A DNA stretch of 64,000 nt, from NCBI GenBank assembly GCA_016648135.1, contig JADDOH010023145.1, forward strand, positions 365,405-429,404. The letters are read 5' to 3'. Shown in pieces: positions 35,691 to 47,552 of the stretch; within the stretch, counting starts at the first letter, position 1; each line of letters opens with the position of its first letter. A model generated the notes under the pieces. That model did not search any database, had not been told where the DNA came from, and was given only the letters and a program-made list of their open reading frames with translations. The position numbers and the translations under genes are program-made. This DNA comes from Agrypnia vestita (lineage: Eukaryota > Arthropoda > Insecta > Trichoptera > Phryganeidae).

Positions 35691-35708
35691 GGTTTATAAA
35701 AACATAAA

Positions 35709-35853
35709 GGCCCGGTTGTTTCAAGCTGGATTAAAGTAAGCGTTCTTTTAAAGCATAGATTTTTACGTTCTCCACCAATCAGACGATCCGTTTTCGTAAA
35801 AATCTATGCTTTAAAAGAACGCTTACTTTGATCGAACTTGAAACAACCGGGCC
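35709..35853. mobile_element. MITE D, palindromic, 145 bp
   Basis: Ends GGCCCGGTTGTTTCAAG and CTTGAAACAACCGGGCC are perfect 17 bp inverted repeats, with symmetry continuing (AAGCGTTCTTTTAAAGCATA and its complement) almost to the centre. TAA occurs on both sides (35705-35707 and 35854-35856). The terminal GGCCCGGTTG is nearly shared with the larger element at 48243-49577, suggesting a common Harbinger-type transposase (TAA/TTA target). This is inference. Confidence 0.8.
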
Positions 35854-35894
35854 TAAGTCAACGTTATACGAGTGTATATCGACCGTGAACTGGC

Positions 35895-35921
35895 AATAAT
35901 AATAATAATAATAATAATAAT
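35895..35921. repeat. (AAT)n microsatellite
   Basis: An uninterrupted run of about nine AAT units. Confidence 0.95.
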
Positions 35922-36310
35922 TGGATAACTTATGTAGCGCCTTTTTCGCGAATACTCACCTTATAGGCGCTTTACACAGAAAAATTATTATCTTACAAAA
36001 CAACTTACTGCTAGAAAAGAAAAAACTTATTTACTATTACTTATTCACTAGGTGGCATACAAGAAATGGAATTAAAATTGAGTACTATTATAGTTGGGAG
36101 TGCCTGAAAGAATTAGGTGTTTTCGCGGAGTGCACAATAGGAGTGGTCAGATTCTATAGGTTTTTATAGGATTGTCTAAATAAATGCGTCTTAAGTTGTT
36201 TTTTGAACTGTGGTAAGCTGTCTGTTTGTCTCAGTTTATTAGGTAGTTTGTTCCATAACTTTGGTCCAGCCACCGCGAAAGCAAGATCACCGAAATTAGT
36301 TTTGTGGACG
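35922..36310 (-). mobile_element. CR1-type LINE 3' end
   Basis: The 3' UTR near 35930-35980 (ATGTAGCGCCTTTTTCGCG, GGCGCTTTACACAG on the plus strand) matches the copy at 32551. Upstream on the minus strand, 36181-36300 encodes FGDLAFAVAGPKLWNKLPNK and FKKQLKTHLF. A ~170-base AT-rich segment separates the two parts. It is a truncated copy. Confidence 0.75.
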
Positions 36311-36449
36311 CGATTTACTTATATCTTCATCTCCTATCTTCATAAATGTAAATTTTTACTGTATAAATGATCGTAATCGACATATTTTGACATATCACTG
36401 GGCAATTTATGATCGTATATCCTGTCGAACTGAAATTACTGCTCGTAAG

Positions 36450-36750
36450 CACAGTACAGTAAAGCATACAGTATGTTAACTTGGCAGTGTCCTTGAAATA
36501 AATACCTACGGCCGCTTGGTACTTAAACTTGGTTAAAAACGCACCAGGGCTGCTCATTGACTGATTCTTTATGGTTTGGGGTGCCATAAATTGACCTAAA
36601 TGTATGCGTGGGAGCGTCTCACACTGCTTGCGCCCGCACGTTACTGCAGCCCTGCGGCGACTGAGCAGTCTGAAGTATACCGAGATTTCGAAGGGTGTCG
36701 TTTCGGCTGTTTGTATGAAGATATAATACTGTATGCTTTACTATACTGTG
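36450..36750. mobile_element. MITE-like element E, 301 bp
   Basis: Arms 36450-36474 (CACAGTACAGTAAAGCATAC...) and 36726-36750 are inverted repeats of 25 bases with one mismatch. TCGTAAG stands immediately outside both ends, a 7 bp target duplication. An 8 bp duplication with one changed base would indicate the hAT group. No coding frame. Confidence 0.75.
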
Positions 36751-37354
36751 TCGTAAGTTAGGAGGTATTGGTGGTTCACCGTCGATATAAGCATAAATTA
36801 GGTTGATACCACAAATTGTACAGAGATGAACTAAACCCCTTCTTCAGTCCAGGTGTTCGGGGATAGCAGAGGTATGTCCCCACTCGCGTATTTATTCTTG
36901 CATAATTAAAAAGTATGCAAAACGTATTTTTTACAATAGACGTTGTTTTTTAAATTTCTTAAAATTTCGTTCCACACTGAGTAAAAACGCCTTTTTGTAA
37001 TAAAGCGCGACTTATTTACAAAGACATACTTTTTTTGTTTGAATTTTTCATAATTGTTTCAAAATTGACTACCTACCTCTTTTAAATTTAGTAGTTTAGT
37101 CTTTTAAAAAGTAATTTTTCTAAACAAGTCAAAAATATTGGAACCAGTCGTAGAAACAAATCGCGTACCAAGGGATTTTTTAGTTGATTTCTATATATTT
37201 TGCAGGGGCGTGCAGTAAGTACAATGAAGCGTGACTTGATCACCATTATTATCATAATATTCAAACTTTAATGTATCAAAATATTTTATCGAATAAAACT
37301 TTAATTTTGATGTTTCTTTTTACAAACTATATTATGCTATACTTGTTATGCTTG
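36751..37354. other. AT-rich sequence, no gene seen
   Basis: No feature was recognised. Confidence 0.5.
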
Positions 37355-37660
37355 TGATTATTTATATAGCACCGTTTTTGCGTGAAAGACGCTTCAAGGG
37401 CGCTTACAGATGCAACATCCCGAATAAGGGAGTTTTTAGGCTTTCCTTGAAAGATTCCTGATTTTCCATGGATCGCAACACTGGAGGCAGCTGATTCCAC
37501 ATAGCTGGACCCGCAATGCTGTAAGCACGTTCCGCAAACTTGGTGACTCCAGTTCTCCTCGGTGCTACCAGCCTGCAGAGTGCCCCCGATTTAGCTGACC
37601 GCAGTGTGAGCCGCCTTCCTGTGATATTGTCCGGGATATAGAGGTCCATCAAATACTGTG
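37355..37660 (-). mobile_element. CR1-type LINE 3' end
   Basis: The minus-strand frame at 37404-37652 contains DLYIPDNITGRRLTLRSAKS, FAERAYSIAGPAMWNQLPPV and FKESLKT, the same C-terminal architecture as at 32716. The 3' UTR reads TTATATAGCACCGTTTTTGC on the plus strand. Confidence 0.8.
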
Positions 37661-37769
37661 GTGCATTTCTTTGAAGAAGAAGATATTCTTATGTAAAAGT
37701 CATTCTTCAATGTACCTACTCTGTGTAGGCGCTTGATATTTTGGTGGTCTGTGCGTTTAATTGACAGTT

Positions 37770-38110
37770 GAAGTAATATTATTTTTTTATAGGGTTAAAA
37801 AATTTAAAAGCGCATCGAAAGCCATATATGCCACATTATGCTGCACCACTTGGAGAAAGGGTGAAAAGCTACGTCATTTCGCGATCTCAACGATCTTTTC
37901 GGCGAAGACGATGAGAGAAAGTGCATGCCGAGAGCGGTTTGTTCGCTTCAAAGCTGGCGACACCAGCTTGGACGACGAGTCGGGAAGTCCAAGGTTTGAT
38001 CTTGGGATTTTGACGTGCAGGCACTTCTGGCGGCTGTAGAAGACGAATAAACCACTAGGAAACTGGACAAGCAAATGGGAAGCGATAGTTGACGTCGATG
38101 GTGACTGCGC
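37770..38110 (+). pseudogene. third mariner transposase relic, N-terminal part
   Basis: The plus strand carries CRERFVRFKAGDTSLDDESG (37931-37990), close to the CRRWF.RFK.GD.SLED..RSGRP segment of mariner helix-turn-helix domains. An LLAAVEDE-like stretch follows after a frameshift near 38030. The catalytic region is missing. It belongs to a different mariner lineage from 26344-27624. Confidence 0.7.
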
Positions 38111-39240
38111 TCTGAATGATAATTGTAAATATTCTGTTTTGAGTTTGTTTTCGTATTTGGTTATGTTATAATTAAGCATCAATCAAATAAATTTAACAAA
38201 CAATCAAACAAAAACAAACAAATAAAAACAATCAAATAAATACATAATTAACAATATACTTTGTTTTCACCACTAATTTGTTGAAAATATCAACATGTTT
38301 CGGGGCCTTCATGATGATACGTGGGGTTTAAAAACAAAGGCAGCAATATCCAAGAAAAAAAAGCATTTATCGAGGATTACTACTTTTTAACGTACTGAAT
38401 GGATAAGTTTCCTATTTATTGTTTTACATAATAATCATGTCAAAATTGACATGACGAGAATATTAAAGAATTAAAGAATTAGTGGTTTTAGAGACGAAAA
38501 TACTTTGAAAGGATTCTAAAAAATGATCCAGTTTTAATATACACATTGAGATTAATAAGATTTTCAATAAAATAAAAATATAAAATGTGCGATCCGTCAT
38601 TTTAACTGAAACACCGGTCAGATCGAATGACGTCACGCCTTAGTACCCATCACATTGTCTTTGAATCGTTGCCATACACACAATGAAATGTTTACTGAGG
38701 CTTGACGTCACGTAGATGAAATGACAGCTGCGGGCGGTTTTGTGCGAAATTAAAAATATGTAGATGAAAATGCAATTATTTGCATAAAAACTTAGTTTAT
38801 TACTGAAATAATGTTATTTTCGGTAATAGTAGACGTGTACCTACAATATAGAATATTATTTCAAAATCTATCATCATGCCTATTCTCGATAACGGCCAGG
38901 GTATGATCTCAAAGATGAGGCAAACCAATGAGAATAGACCCGATAAATGTTAATGGCCAAAGTGGGCAAAATGATGAGTTATAAAAATTCAGAAAAATAA
39001 GATTAGATTTACTAACTTTTAATGTACTGAATTCGAGATTTTATAGGAAACATGATTTTGGAAGGGATAAAAAGATATAACCTTGAATGTACTATATTTT
39101 AAATTAGTAATCCTCGGTGGCTGTATTCAAAACGTTTGAGTTTAAATTTGGATACTGCACGGGTGATATCAAAAAATGGATTGCATGAAAAATGGTAGCA
39201 AAGGACGCGTATAAAAGCAAATCTTTAATTATTTTGTCGG
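38111..39240. other. AT-rich sequence, no gene seen
   Basis: A low-complexity AAACAAA/AATCAAATAAA stretch lies at 38190-38250. Nothing else is supported. Confidence 0.5.
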
Positions 39241-39288
39241 AAGTTGGACTGTGCGGAGTCGTCGATTTAATTGATTCAATTATCACCA

Positions 39289-39390
39289 CTGATGATGGAC
39301 CCTGCAATGGGATCCGAAACGTCGGCCAGAGAGATCACATATACACGGCAGAATATCCCAGAAAACTATACACAGAAGACCTCCAGGAAG
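39289..39390 (+). ncRNA. hammerhead-like motif in Penelope-type terminal repeat
   Basis: CTGATGA (39289-39295) is followed by GGACCCTGCAATGGGATCC, which can pair GGA-CCC with GGGATCC, then GAAACGTC (39316-39323). The sequence downstream, GAATATCCCAGAAAACTATA, repeats in the minus-strand fragment at 23213-23313 and near 34320. It is the best preserved member of this set. Ribozyme activity is inferred from the core only. Confidence 0.45.
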
Positions 39391-39514
39391 ACCACCAAAA
39401 CGCTGGAGGGACGCTGATTAACAGTATCTCAAGAAAAGGAGCCGAAAGACAACAGGACATAGTCCCAACACAACCAGACAAAGAATGATCCACAGTGAGA
39501 TGCATCCCGCTGTG

Positions 39515-40065
39515 GATCTTCTTCTTCTTCTTCATCAGCCTTCGTCTTTCCACTGTTGGATATAGGCCTCTTCCTTATTTTTCTATTCTTCCCTGTTGTT
39601 GGCTAATTGTAGCCATTTCTTTCCCCCCACAGCGACAATATCATCGGCCCATCTCTTTTGAGGTCTTCCGATGCCTCTTTTATTTTCCCAAGGTCTCCAT
39701 TTCAGAACTCTGGGAGGCCATCTTGTAGTACCCTGTCTTGCAATTGCCATTTTAGCTTCGCTACACGATCCATGATATCCACTACTCTAGTTCTGCGCCT
39801 GATTTCGTCGTTTCTATTTCTATCTCTTAGGCTTACTCTAAGCATGGATCTCTTCATGAATCGTTGCGTGCATTTGAGCTTTTCTACACTTTTCTTTGTA
39901 AGGGCCATAGTCTCCAATCCATACGTCATCACTGGCAGTATGCACGATTCAAAGGCCCGCTGTGGATAGACGGCTGAAGACGAACGATGACGCACGGTGT
40001 TACGTGACATTCTCTGTGAAATGTAACATTCCGTCCGATGGGTGTCCTCAGAAGTTGGAAGCGCC
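39515..40065 (-). mobile_element. RTE-type LINE, 3' third of ORF2
   Basis: The minus-strand frame at 39702-40070 encodes FESCILPVMTYGLETMALTK then FMKRSMLRVSLRDRNRNDEI, the VLPVMTYG.ETW.LTK and RAMERSMLGVSLRDRIRN.EIRRRT motifs of RTE-type LINEs. After a frameshift near 39710 the reading resumes as GRPQKRWADDIVAVG near 39650, the usual GRP..RW.DD C-terminal motif. A GAAGAAGAAG tail stands at 39520-39532. It is truncated at the 5' end. Confidence 0.85.
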
Positions 40066-40300
40066 TGCACATGGAGCGGGCGTGTTCCGCGGGATGCGCT
40101 GGCCAGAGCGGCCGCTCCGGGCAGGAAATGGAGTCAGGTTACCGCCCGCCATGTGACCGCAGCTCCCATGTTTCATTCACTCCCTCCATTCCCACTCGTT
40201 CGATCCATCATTTACGCGTTCTGCCAATAACCTGCACTAATACCACACAGAGTGCGTCGGCACAATCCGGTTGCGTAGCCACAACTACAAATTAAATTAT
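40066..40300. other. GC-rich non-coding block
   Basis: A GC-rich island (CCAGAGCGGCCGCTCCGGGC near 40101, itself a short palindrome around GCGGCCGC). Several frames overlap it without any recognised domain. Confidence 0.3.
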
Positions 40301-40489
40301 TGGTCCCAATCGGACGCAGTTCTGCATAAAGCGTCCAGCCCAAAAAATACGGGAAAATGGCTTCAAAAAATTTGAATCTACAAAAAACTAATACGCTGAT
40401 ATAATTACTGCATATTTTTTAATAAGAAAAAGAAAACTTTTATTCACGAAGATATTACAATGGGCACGACATTACAATGGGTATGCAGA

Positions 40490-40680
40490 GAGGATGAAGT
40501 GCTACACTCGTCTGTCCTGACATACAACTCTCGCCTCATCCACATTCGTACATCTTCGCATGCAAGCTCGACGGTTGTTGAGGCTTCTAACGTCATCTTC
40601 TAGTATCTGATTAATCTGGTCGTGCCACGTCTTCCGCGGTCGCCCTCTCTTTCTGGCGCCGTCAACTTATAGAAAGATAT
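40490..40680 (-). mobile_element. RTE-type LINE 3' fragment
   Basis: It matches the 3' region at 30190-30430 and 46920-47150 (for example CGTGCCACGTCTTCCGCGGT on the plus strand, and CATCCACATTCGTACATCTT). It is a non-coding relic. Confidence 0.65.
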
Positions 40681-41324
40681 TTATCTTAATTATTTAGTTC
40701 CACACATAATGTTGTGTGGGCTAATATATGAATTCACTTAGACATATTGCATTCCATCTAATCATTTAAAAGTTTTTACGATAAAATTTTTGCTCTCCAT
40801 TTTAAATTAAACCACTTAATATTCTCCGTGCTTTGAATTTCCTTTCGCAGACTATCGAAGATTGTTATACCTTTATAGGTACATCATACAATTTTGTGAG
40901 GTGTTTTTCTTTTTCTTTGGTAGTCTTATGTTGTCGCTTCCTCTTGTATGTAAGAATGAAAATCTTTATTAAGCTTCATCCTGTCATCAAAGTATTTGGA
41001 TACTTATCCATGTTTAATTTTAAATATTTCCACTTTACATTATTCATTTTTTTTAAATTTTTATTATGTTTTCCTTACGCTTTTGCTTTGTTATATACTT
41101 TCTTTTTACTTTATATTTTATTTATTTGTATTTGCTTTCCACTTTATGTCACTATTATTTTTATATGTTAGTATTTTTTTTCTTTAAACTATCCATTCTA
41201 TAAACGTACACTTTACCTATTTATTTATAAAAGCCCTATAGGACGTTAATAAATAAATAAAAAATCAGCTTTACATTAATTTCTAATATCTTCACTTTTT
41301 ACTCTATCATAAATGAATTTGCCA
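40681..41324. other. T-rich sequence, no gene seen
   Basis: Long T-rich pyrimidine tracts produce an open frame at 40833-41171, but its hydrophobic F/L/Y-rich translation reflects base composition, so it is not called as a gene. Confidence 0.5.
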
Positions 41325-41560
41325 CACATACGTCTAAGGGACCTCATATCCACTGCATTCAGTCTACTTTCGTTCCTCTTCTGCCGGCTCAAAGCTTCAC
41401 TTCCATAAATCAGCGCCTTGGTACCTACCAGAATTCCATTATGTACCGCTAGCAGACATATTTCTATTAGAAATTATTGCACCAAAGCACCGTTCGCCCT
41501 ATTCCCCGCGGTCACTCTCCTCTCGACATCTTTCTCAAACTTCTCTCGTTAATAAATTAA
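41325..41560 (-). mobile_element. RTE-type LINE fragment
   Basis: The minus strand reads IYGSEALSRQKRNESRLNAV near 41370-41430, the same region as at 27630-27790. Confidence 0.65.
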
Positions 41561-41706
41561 ATTAATAAAACAACGCATCAACTGATTTCACAGTAGATAG
41601 TCGTCCCTTTTCTTTTTGGCATCTGATAACAGTGTACGAAGTCATGTCGAGAGGCGAGAAGTGTCTCCGCAGCGCGGAGTTTAATTCGTGGCGCGGCTCC
41701 AGGGCT

Positions 41707-41740
41707 AGTGTGTGTGTGTGTGTGTGTGTGTGCGTGTGTG
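41707..41740. repeat. (GT)n microsatellite
   Basis: A GT run with one GC interruption. A second short GT/GC run lies at 41824-41845, and the DNA between is GC-rich. Confidence 0.95.
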
Positions 41741-42113
41741 CAAGAGTGATAATGAAGTGTCCATAATGTGTAACCCGACACCGCCGTGGTGGGGGGCGGT
41801 TACCGCACACAGAGGCGCGAGTGCGCGCGCGTGTGTGTGTGCGTGGCCGCTCACTGCTCGCTGCTAACGGCGAACCTACCAGCATCATCACCAGATAAAC
41901 ATTCTACTCCAATCGTATTGACCAAAAAGGCCCAACTAACTGATTTTTGATATAACTATGTACTATTATTTTCAAACGAAAATCTATATAGCTATTTTTG
42001 TATCTTAAAATTTATTGTATAACATTCATTGTAATGCTGTCAGTCAATGTTGACGTTTTAAGTATGACAGGTTTGAAATTAATGAATTCAACAATCAGAT
42101 TATCATTATTCAC

Positions 42114-42161
42114 AAATTGTGAATAACTTAACGTTTATTTACGTTAAGTTATTCACAATTT
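42114..42161. repeat. perfect 20 bp hairpin with 8-base loop
   Basis: Arms 42114-42133 (AAATTGTGAATAACTTAACG) and 42142-42161 are exact reverse complements around TTTATTTA. A second small palindrome, TAGTTAGAGCTCTCTAACTA, follows at about 42169-42188. They may be the core of a palindromic element. Confidence 0.85.
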
Positions 42162-42194
42162 AAGATGGTTAGTTAGAGCTCTCTAACTAACTGA

Positions 42195-42610
42195 CAAACC
42201 ATCAGCCGTTTCCCCAAAGGGGTAGGCATAGAGAATAGAACGCCATATTCTTCTACCTTGACACATCACTTTTCTTCGGCTACATACATACATCTTCTCA
42301 TACTTGTTCTACGGTTGTTGAGGCTTTTAACAGGGCCATCTTCCAGTAGGTACTTGTATTATCTGATCGTGCCAGATCTTTCACGGACGCCCTCTATTCC
42401 TGTTGCCTCCAACACCCATATATTTTCTTAACCATCCTTTCCTCGCTCATACGTTCTACATGACCAAACCATCTCAGCACTCCTTTCTTTATTCTGTCTA
42501 CCACACTGAAGCCAGCGTTACATTCAGTTCCTATTCTAGTCTATTCCTCACTCTATCGACCAACGATTTTCCACACAAGCGCCTGAGTGACTGCATTCAG
42601 TCTACTTTCA
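42195..42610 (-). mobile_element. RTE-type LINE 3' region remnant
   Basis: The plus strand shows the reverse complement of the LINE's final coding region and 3' end: GACCAAACCATCTCAGCACT near 42460 and CTGCATTCAGTCTACTTTCA near 42590. It is the same family as 30190-30600 and 46755-47160. Confidence 0.7.
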
Positions 42611-42669
42611 TGGATGGATGGAAAATTTTATAATATGTATGTTATTCAAAACTTCAAAATAAAGAAGTA

Positions 42670-42812
42670 CAGTAGCCGGCAAACATCTTGAATTTTTACG
42701 GCGTAGTGGGGGGAAGTTTGCGCATGTACCATTCCACCAACGAGACCCAAATTTTGTCTTCTGCGCATTCCCCCACTACGCCAAAAAATTTCAAGAAGTT
42801 TGCCGGCAACTG
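42670..42812. mobile_element. MITE B copy 2, 143 bp palindromic, TA target
   Basis: Same ends, same length and the same internal string (CATTCCACCAACGAGACCCA) as copy 1 at 33629-33771, differing at only a few positions. It is flanked by TA at 42668-42669 and 42813-42814. The close identity suggests recent spread. Confidence 0.9.
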
Positions 42813-43535
42813 TACATTTAGAATCAGCTAGCTCGAATTTTTCTGCCGAGAAGTTGTTGGACGACTTTATTTCCTAGGACTGACGTTAATTTCTCTTTTT
42901 CCTAGTGGCAATTTCTTACCTAATTTGATATCCTATTATCTGTGCATCTATCTCATCTCCTGTCAATGCCGTCACCCTCTCCTAAAGCATCCTCACCATT
43001 ACAGATTGACCATTTTTTTAAATTCTGTCTGATAAGTATCTGCGATCTTTTACCTCGACCCTGCCCGTGAATATATTTTTACCCGACAGACAAACACTCT
43101 CCATCACTCGGGTTCATCGTTTTGTGAAACACTCTTTAACCCGCCGTGTTTATAACGTCACGAATATTTTTAATGAAAACACATTTTTGCTTTGAAGAGG
43201 CAATTTTAGACGTCGTTCTTTTGTTAAAATTGGAACCCTCTAATTTAGCCGTTTGTTGATGAAGTATTGAATAAAAAATTGGTATTCCGGATATTTTTTA
43301 TTTAATTAATAATATATATATAATTTTTCTTTCTACAATCATACATAAATGTTTACAAATCTATATTTTTTGTGTGTGTATACCTCACCAAAAAGAATTA
43401 TATTCTTGTGTGTGGTGAGGGATAACCACTTTCAATCAAAGGTATAGGTAGTGTAATCTAATTATATAACAATTGGAAGGAAAGAAAAGAAAATCTAATA
43501 TGTTTCATGATATTGCGAATTGACATTTATTAATT
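42813..43535. other. non-coding stretch
   Basis: No gene is supported. Confidence 0.5.
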
Positions 43536-43925
43536 AATTTTTAAAAATTGTATTGACCACTTGGAGTAACTTTACGTCCGATGGTTTCGATGCCACTGTA
43601 TCTTTGTCAGAACGGACGCATACTAACTATCCATTATTTATTCTAGAAAATAATCAATTTTCGAACGGGGGCGAGGCCACAGTTATGGTGGGGGTAATTC
43701 ACAAGTGGGCACCGAAATGGGGAATATATCAAGTAACGGGCTATTCAAAAATTTATCTGGTTATTAATTTTAATATTGCCTTCAGTGTTCATTAATTATA
43801 CAATTTAAGACCTCTATTATTTACATGTAGAATCTCGATACCGTTTTCTTCTTTAAACGTGTGGCCTGTTTCCAAAAGATGGTTCGCGAATTCAGAAAAG
43901 TTATTGTTTTTGTCATTGACATCTC
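43536..43925 (-). mobile_element. Penelope-like element, C-terminal and 3' remnant
   Basis: The minus strand from about 43910 to 43795 encodes FSEFANHLLETGHTF followed by GIEILHVNNRGLKLYN, close to the (F)A.HL...H.F ... ILH....G..LNLLE order of the Penelope GIY-YIG endonuclease end. The rest (43540-43612) is a non-coding tail shared with 3036-3100. It is truncated. Confidence 0.55.
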
Positions 43926-44435
43926 AAGTGTTCCTCATTGTGTTTTTTTTCAATTAATTAATAATTGTGTCCAATCACAAAGTTAACGCTACATACTTAC
44001 ATAAAAAATAATTGCTGTTTATTATTATTTATTAACTTCAGTGCAAAATCATTCAACTAGTTCAATTGATATTGAATAGCAATGCATCTGAAAAATTTAT
44101 AACTCAAGTCATTCTTTTGGAACTCAAATCACCATAATAACTGATATAAATATTTAATATGGTCGGTAATAAACTATACATAACAAAAACGCTTCGCAAA
44201 AAATATATATAAAATAATATACTTGTATAAAAAAAACACAGGAAAATCGCAATTTCTTTATCTGCTTTTCTTTGCGAATAGCTTAAAATTCAGTTAATTA
44301 GCCAAGTGTGATGAAAAATCGGCGGATAACCGAGTGAGTGGAGGAGTTTCCAACTTTTTCCTCCTCAAAAAAACCATCCGGCGGAATGACAATTAGTGAT
44401 AACGTTGGTCTTTATTGCAGGAGTATTTGATGAAC
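43926..44435. other. AT-rich sequence, no gene seen
   Basis: Nothing recognisable was found. Confidence 0.5.
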
Positions 44436-44439
44436 ATAT

Positions 44440-44530
44440 CCACATTATATTGGAAAAGAGCTGTTATCATACCTATATGCAAAGGGAAAGGGTCACGCGT
44501 GGAATGCGCAAACTATCGCACATGTTGGAG
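44440..44530 (+). pseudogene. short LINE reverse transcriptase fragment
   Basis: The plus strand reads WKRAVIIPICKGKGSRVECA followed by NYRTC. This is the W..A.I.PI.KGKGD...C.NYR.I motif at the start of the RTE-type reverse transcriptase domain. Only about 30 codons remain. Confidence 0.7.
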
Positions 44531-45247
44531 AAGAAATTAATAAGTGCATCTGAAATAAAAAAAAATCTATAAGCTTTAAATACAGCATTAATACCTACTT
44601 ATTTCATGTAATTTTAGTCGAAACATGAGAATTGTGAGGTTACGTTTGCGGCAGAGCGAAACTTTGTCAGACCAGACCGTCCGGATAAGAAGGCACTGGA
44701 GAAATTAATCCCTTTTTTAAAGGCATTGCAGACATCGGACACCGCAAAAAAAAGTATTTACTTTGAGAGAGATACGTGAAAATATAGAAATCTCCTATGT
44801 AAGTACGACGAACACCAACACCGACGTAATACCTACGTCTCGTATATTTTTTATTTTAATCCTCGTATATTAAGTGTTGAGATAAAGATCTTAAGATCCC
44901 AATGTTGCTATTTTCGGAATACGGCCGAATATTTTACACGAGAGGTGAACAACCCTAGCGATATTATATTCGAATAACATATCAATCTATTATAAATTAG
45001 ATTCCAATTAATATTTTTTTTGTGGGAAACATTATCAGATAGTTTATCTCGCGTCCTTGCCAGACTTTTTATCTGTGAAGAATAGACAGTTTTTTCGTGT
45101 TGTTTAGATGATTTCTTTTTTAAATATTATAATAAATATTTTGAATATTTTAAAATGAAGAACCCTAGTTGAATGTATCGTGCACTCGAGGCGTTATCAA
45201 CGAGTATTCTGTTTTGGTTTATTTAGATGTAGTAACGTAATAAATAC
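44531..45247. other. intronic sequence downstream of the homeobox exon
   Basis: AT-rich. The stretch at 44531-44600 (AATTAATAAGTGCATCTGAA) is repeated in altered form at 50466-50530. No further homeobox exon was recognised here. Confidence 0.5.
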
Positions 45248-45352
45248 CTGAACAGTGGTGAGTCCCGTAGACTCAGCCAATTCCCTCTTCTCCCTCGGGG
45301 AAGGGTAGGGATTGTGTGTGTACCAGTCCCGTAGCACGGAACGGGATTTCTC
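45248..45352 (-). CDS. so: sine oculis (Six1/2 class), exon for homeodomain residues 10-44
   Basis: A 105-base minus-strand exon of 35 codons in phase 0 on both sides. The acceptor is TTCCCTTTTCAG before GAGAAATCC and the donor is GTATTT after ACTGTTCAG. It encodes [20 protein letters not shown] followed by [15 protein letters not shown], which matches the Six1/2 (sine oculis) homeodomain, not Six3/6 (ERTRSLLREWY) or Six4/5 (EKSRKALKDCY). It joins exactly to the exon at 46475-46602 (CFK to EKS). The donor falls between homeodomain residues 44 and 45, a classic homeobox intron position. The remaining VSNWFKNRRQ part was not found in the window. The product is a transcription factor acting with Eyes absent in eye and muscle development (family knowledge). 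Confidence 0.95.
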
Positions 45353-46633
<1,281 letters not shown>

Positions 46634-46754
46634 CTAGTGACAATTAGCGAGAAATCACATTTCCGGCAAATCGGTAAAATGTGAAATTAATACCGGTAAA
46701 TCGGTATAATATGAAATAAATATTGATTTATCGGTAAATGGTAGAATGTAGGAA

Positions 46755-47160
46755 TCCTGGAGCTGGCAGAAAAGGAACGAGAGTAGACTGAATGCGTTGG
46801 AGATGAAATCATTTAGACGTATGCGTGGCAAATCTATTTATGATGGAGTAAAGAATGAAGATGTTGGGAAAGAATGAAAGGCTGATCCAACACAGTTAAT
46901 AAAATCAAAAATGGTCTCTCAGATGGTTTGGCGGTGATGAGTGAGTGAAAGAGAGTATGACCGCGGAAGACGTGGCATGACCAGATTAAGCAGATACCGG
47001 GGGATGGTCCTGTTAAGAGCCTTAACATTCATCGAGCTTGTATGCGAAGATGTATGAATATGGATGAGGCGAGAGTTGTGTGTCAGTGCAGAAGAGTGTG
47101 GCGCTCCATCATCTCTGCATACACCCGCGGAGAAACGGCGTGATGATAAGTCAGGAGGCA
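46755..47160 (+). mobile_element. RTE-type LINE 3' region remnant
   Basis: The plus strand contains GAGTAGACTGAATGCGTTGG, encoding the ESR.NA.EM region, then near 46910 TCTCTCAGATGGTTTGGCGG (LRWFG), and a 3' part (GATGAGGCGAGAGTTGTGTG) shared with 30190, 40490 and 42195. The reading frame is destroyed. Confidence 0.7.
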
Positions 47161-47552
47161 TATGAAAAGAACATCAGGCTTGTTCATAAACCGAAATAAT
47201 ATTCTCATAATAAGATGTTCTGTATTATAATATGCATTAATGAAATGAATTAATCTAATCGCTTTTCTCTGAAAATGACCCAGTATCCACTTTACGCTTG
47301 AAATCTTATACAAAATAATAAAAATTCATAGTTGTAAACTAAAAAAGGATTGTAAGTAATAAAACAAAAATAATAGTCTCAGTAATCGTCGAATATTCAA
47401 GTATACTCCGATATTGCATATCTCTATAACAATTGATATTAATTAGGTCATGGTTGCTTGATAATTTTCGACTCATTTTCAAGGCAGGAATCCACCTGTA
47501 AAGTTTTTTGCTACAAGCTATAAGACAGCCTGTATATTTTGGTGGTCTGTGA
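47161..47552. other. AT-rich sequence, no gene seen
   Basis: No feature was recognised. Confidence 0.5.

Noticed and set aside
40833..41187. Overlapping open frames of up to 112 codons
   Set aside because: Translations are F/L/Y-rich reflections of T-rich DNA, without domain, splice context or repeat relation.
41824..41845. CRISPR-like or satellite array around the GT tracts
   Set aside because: Only simple GT/GC microsatellites in eukaryotic DNA, with no regular spacer structure.
43553..43795. 80-codon plus-strand frame
   Set aside because: Overlaps the antisense Penelope-like remnant and its non-coding tail. No domain of its own.
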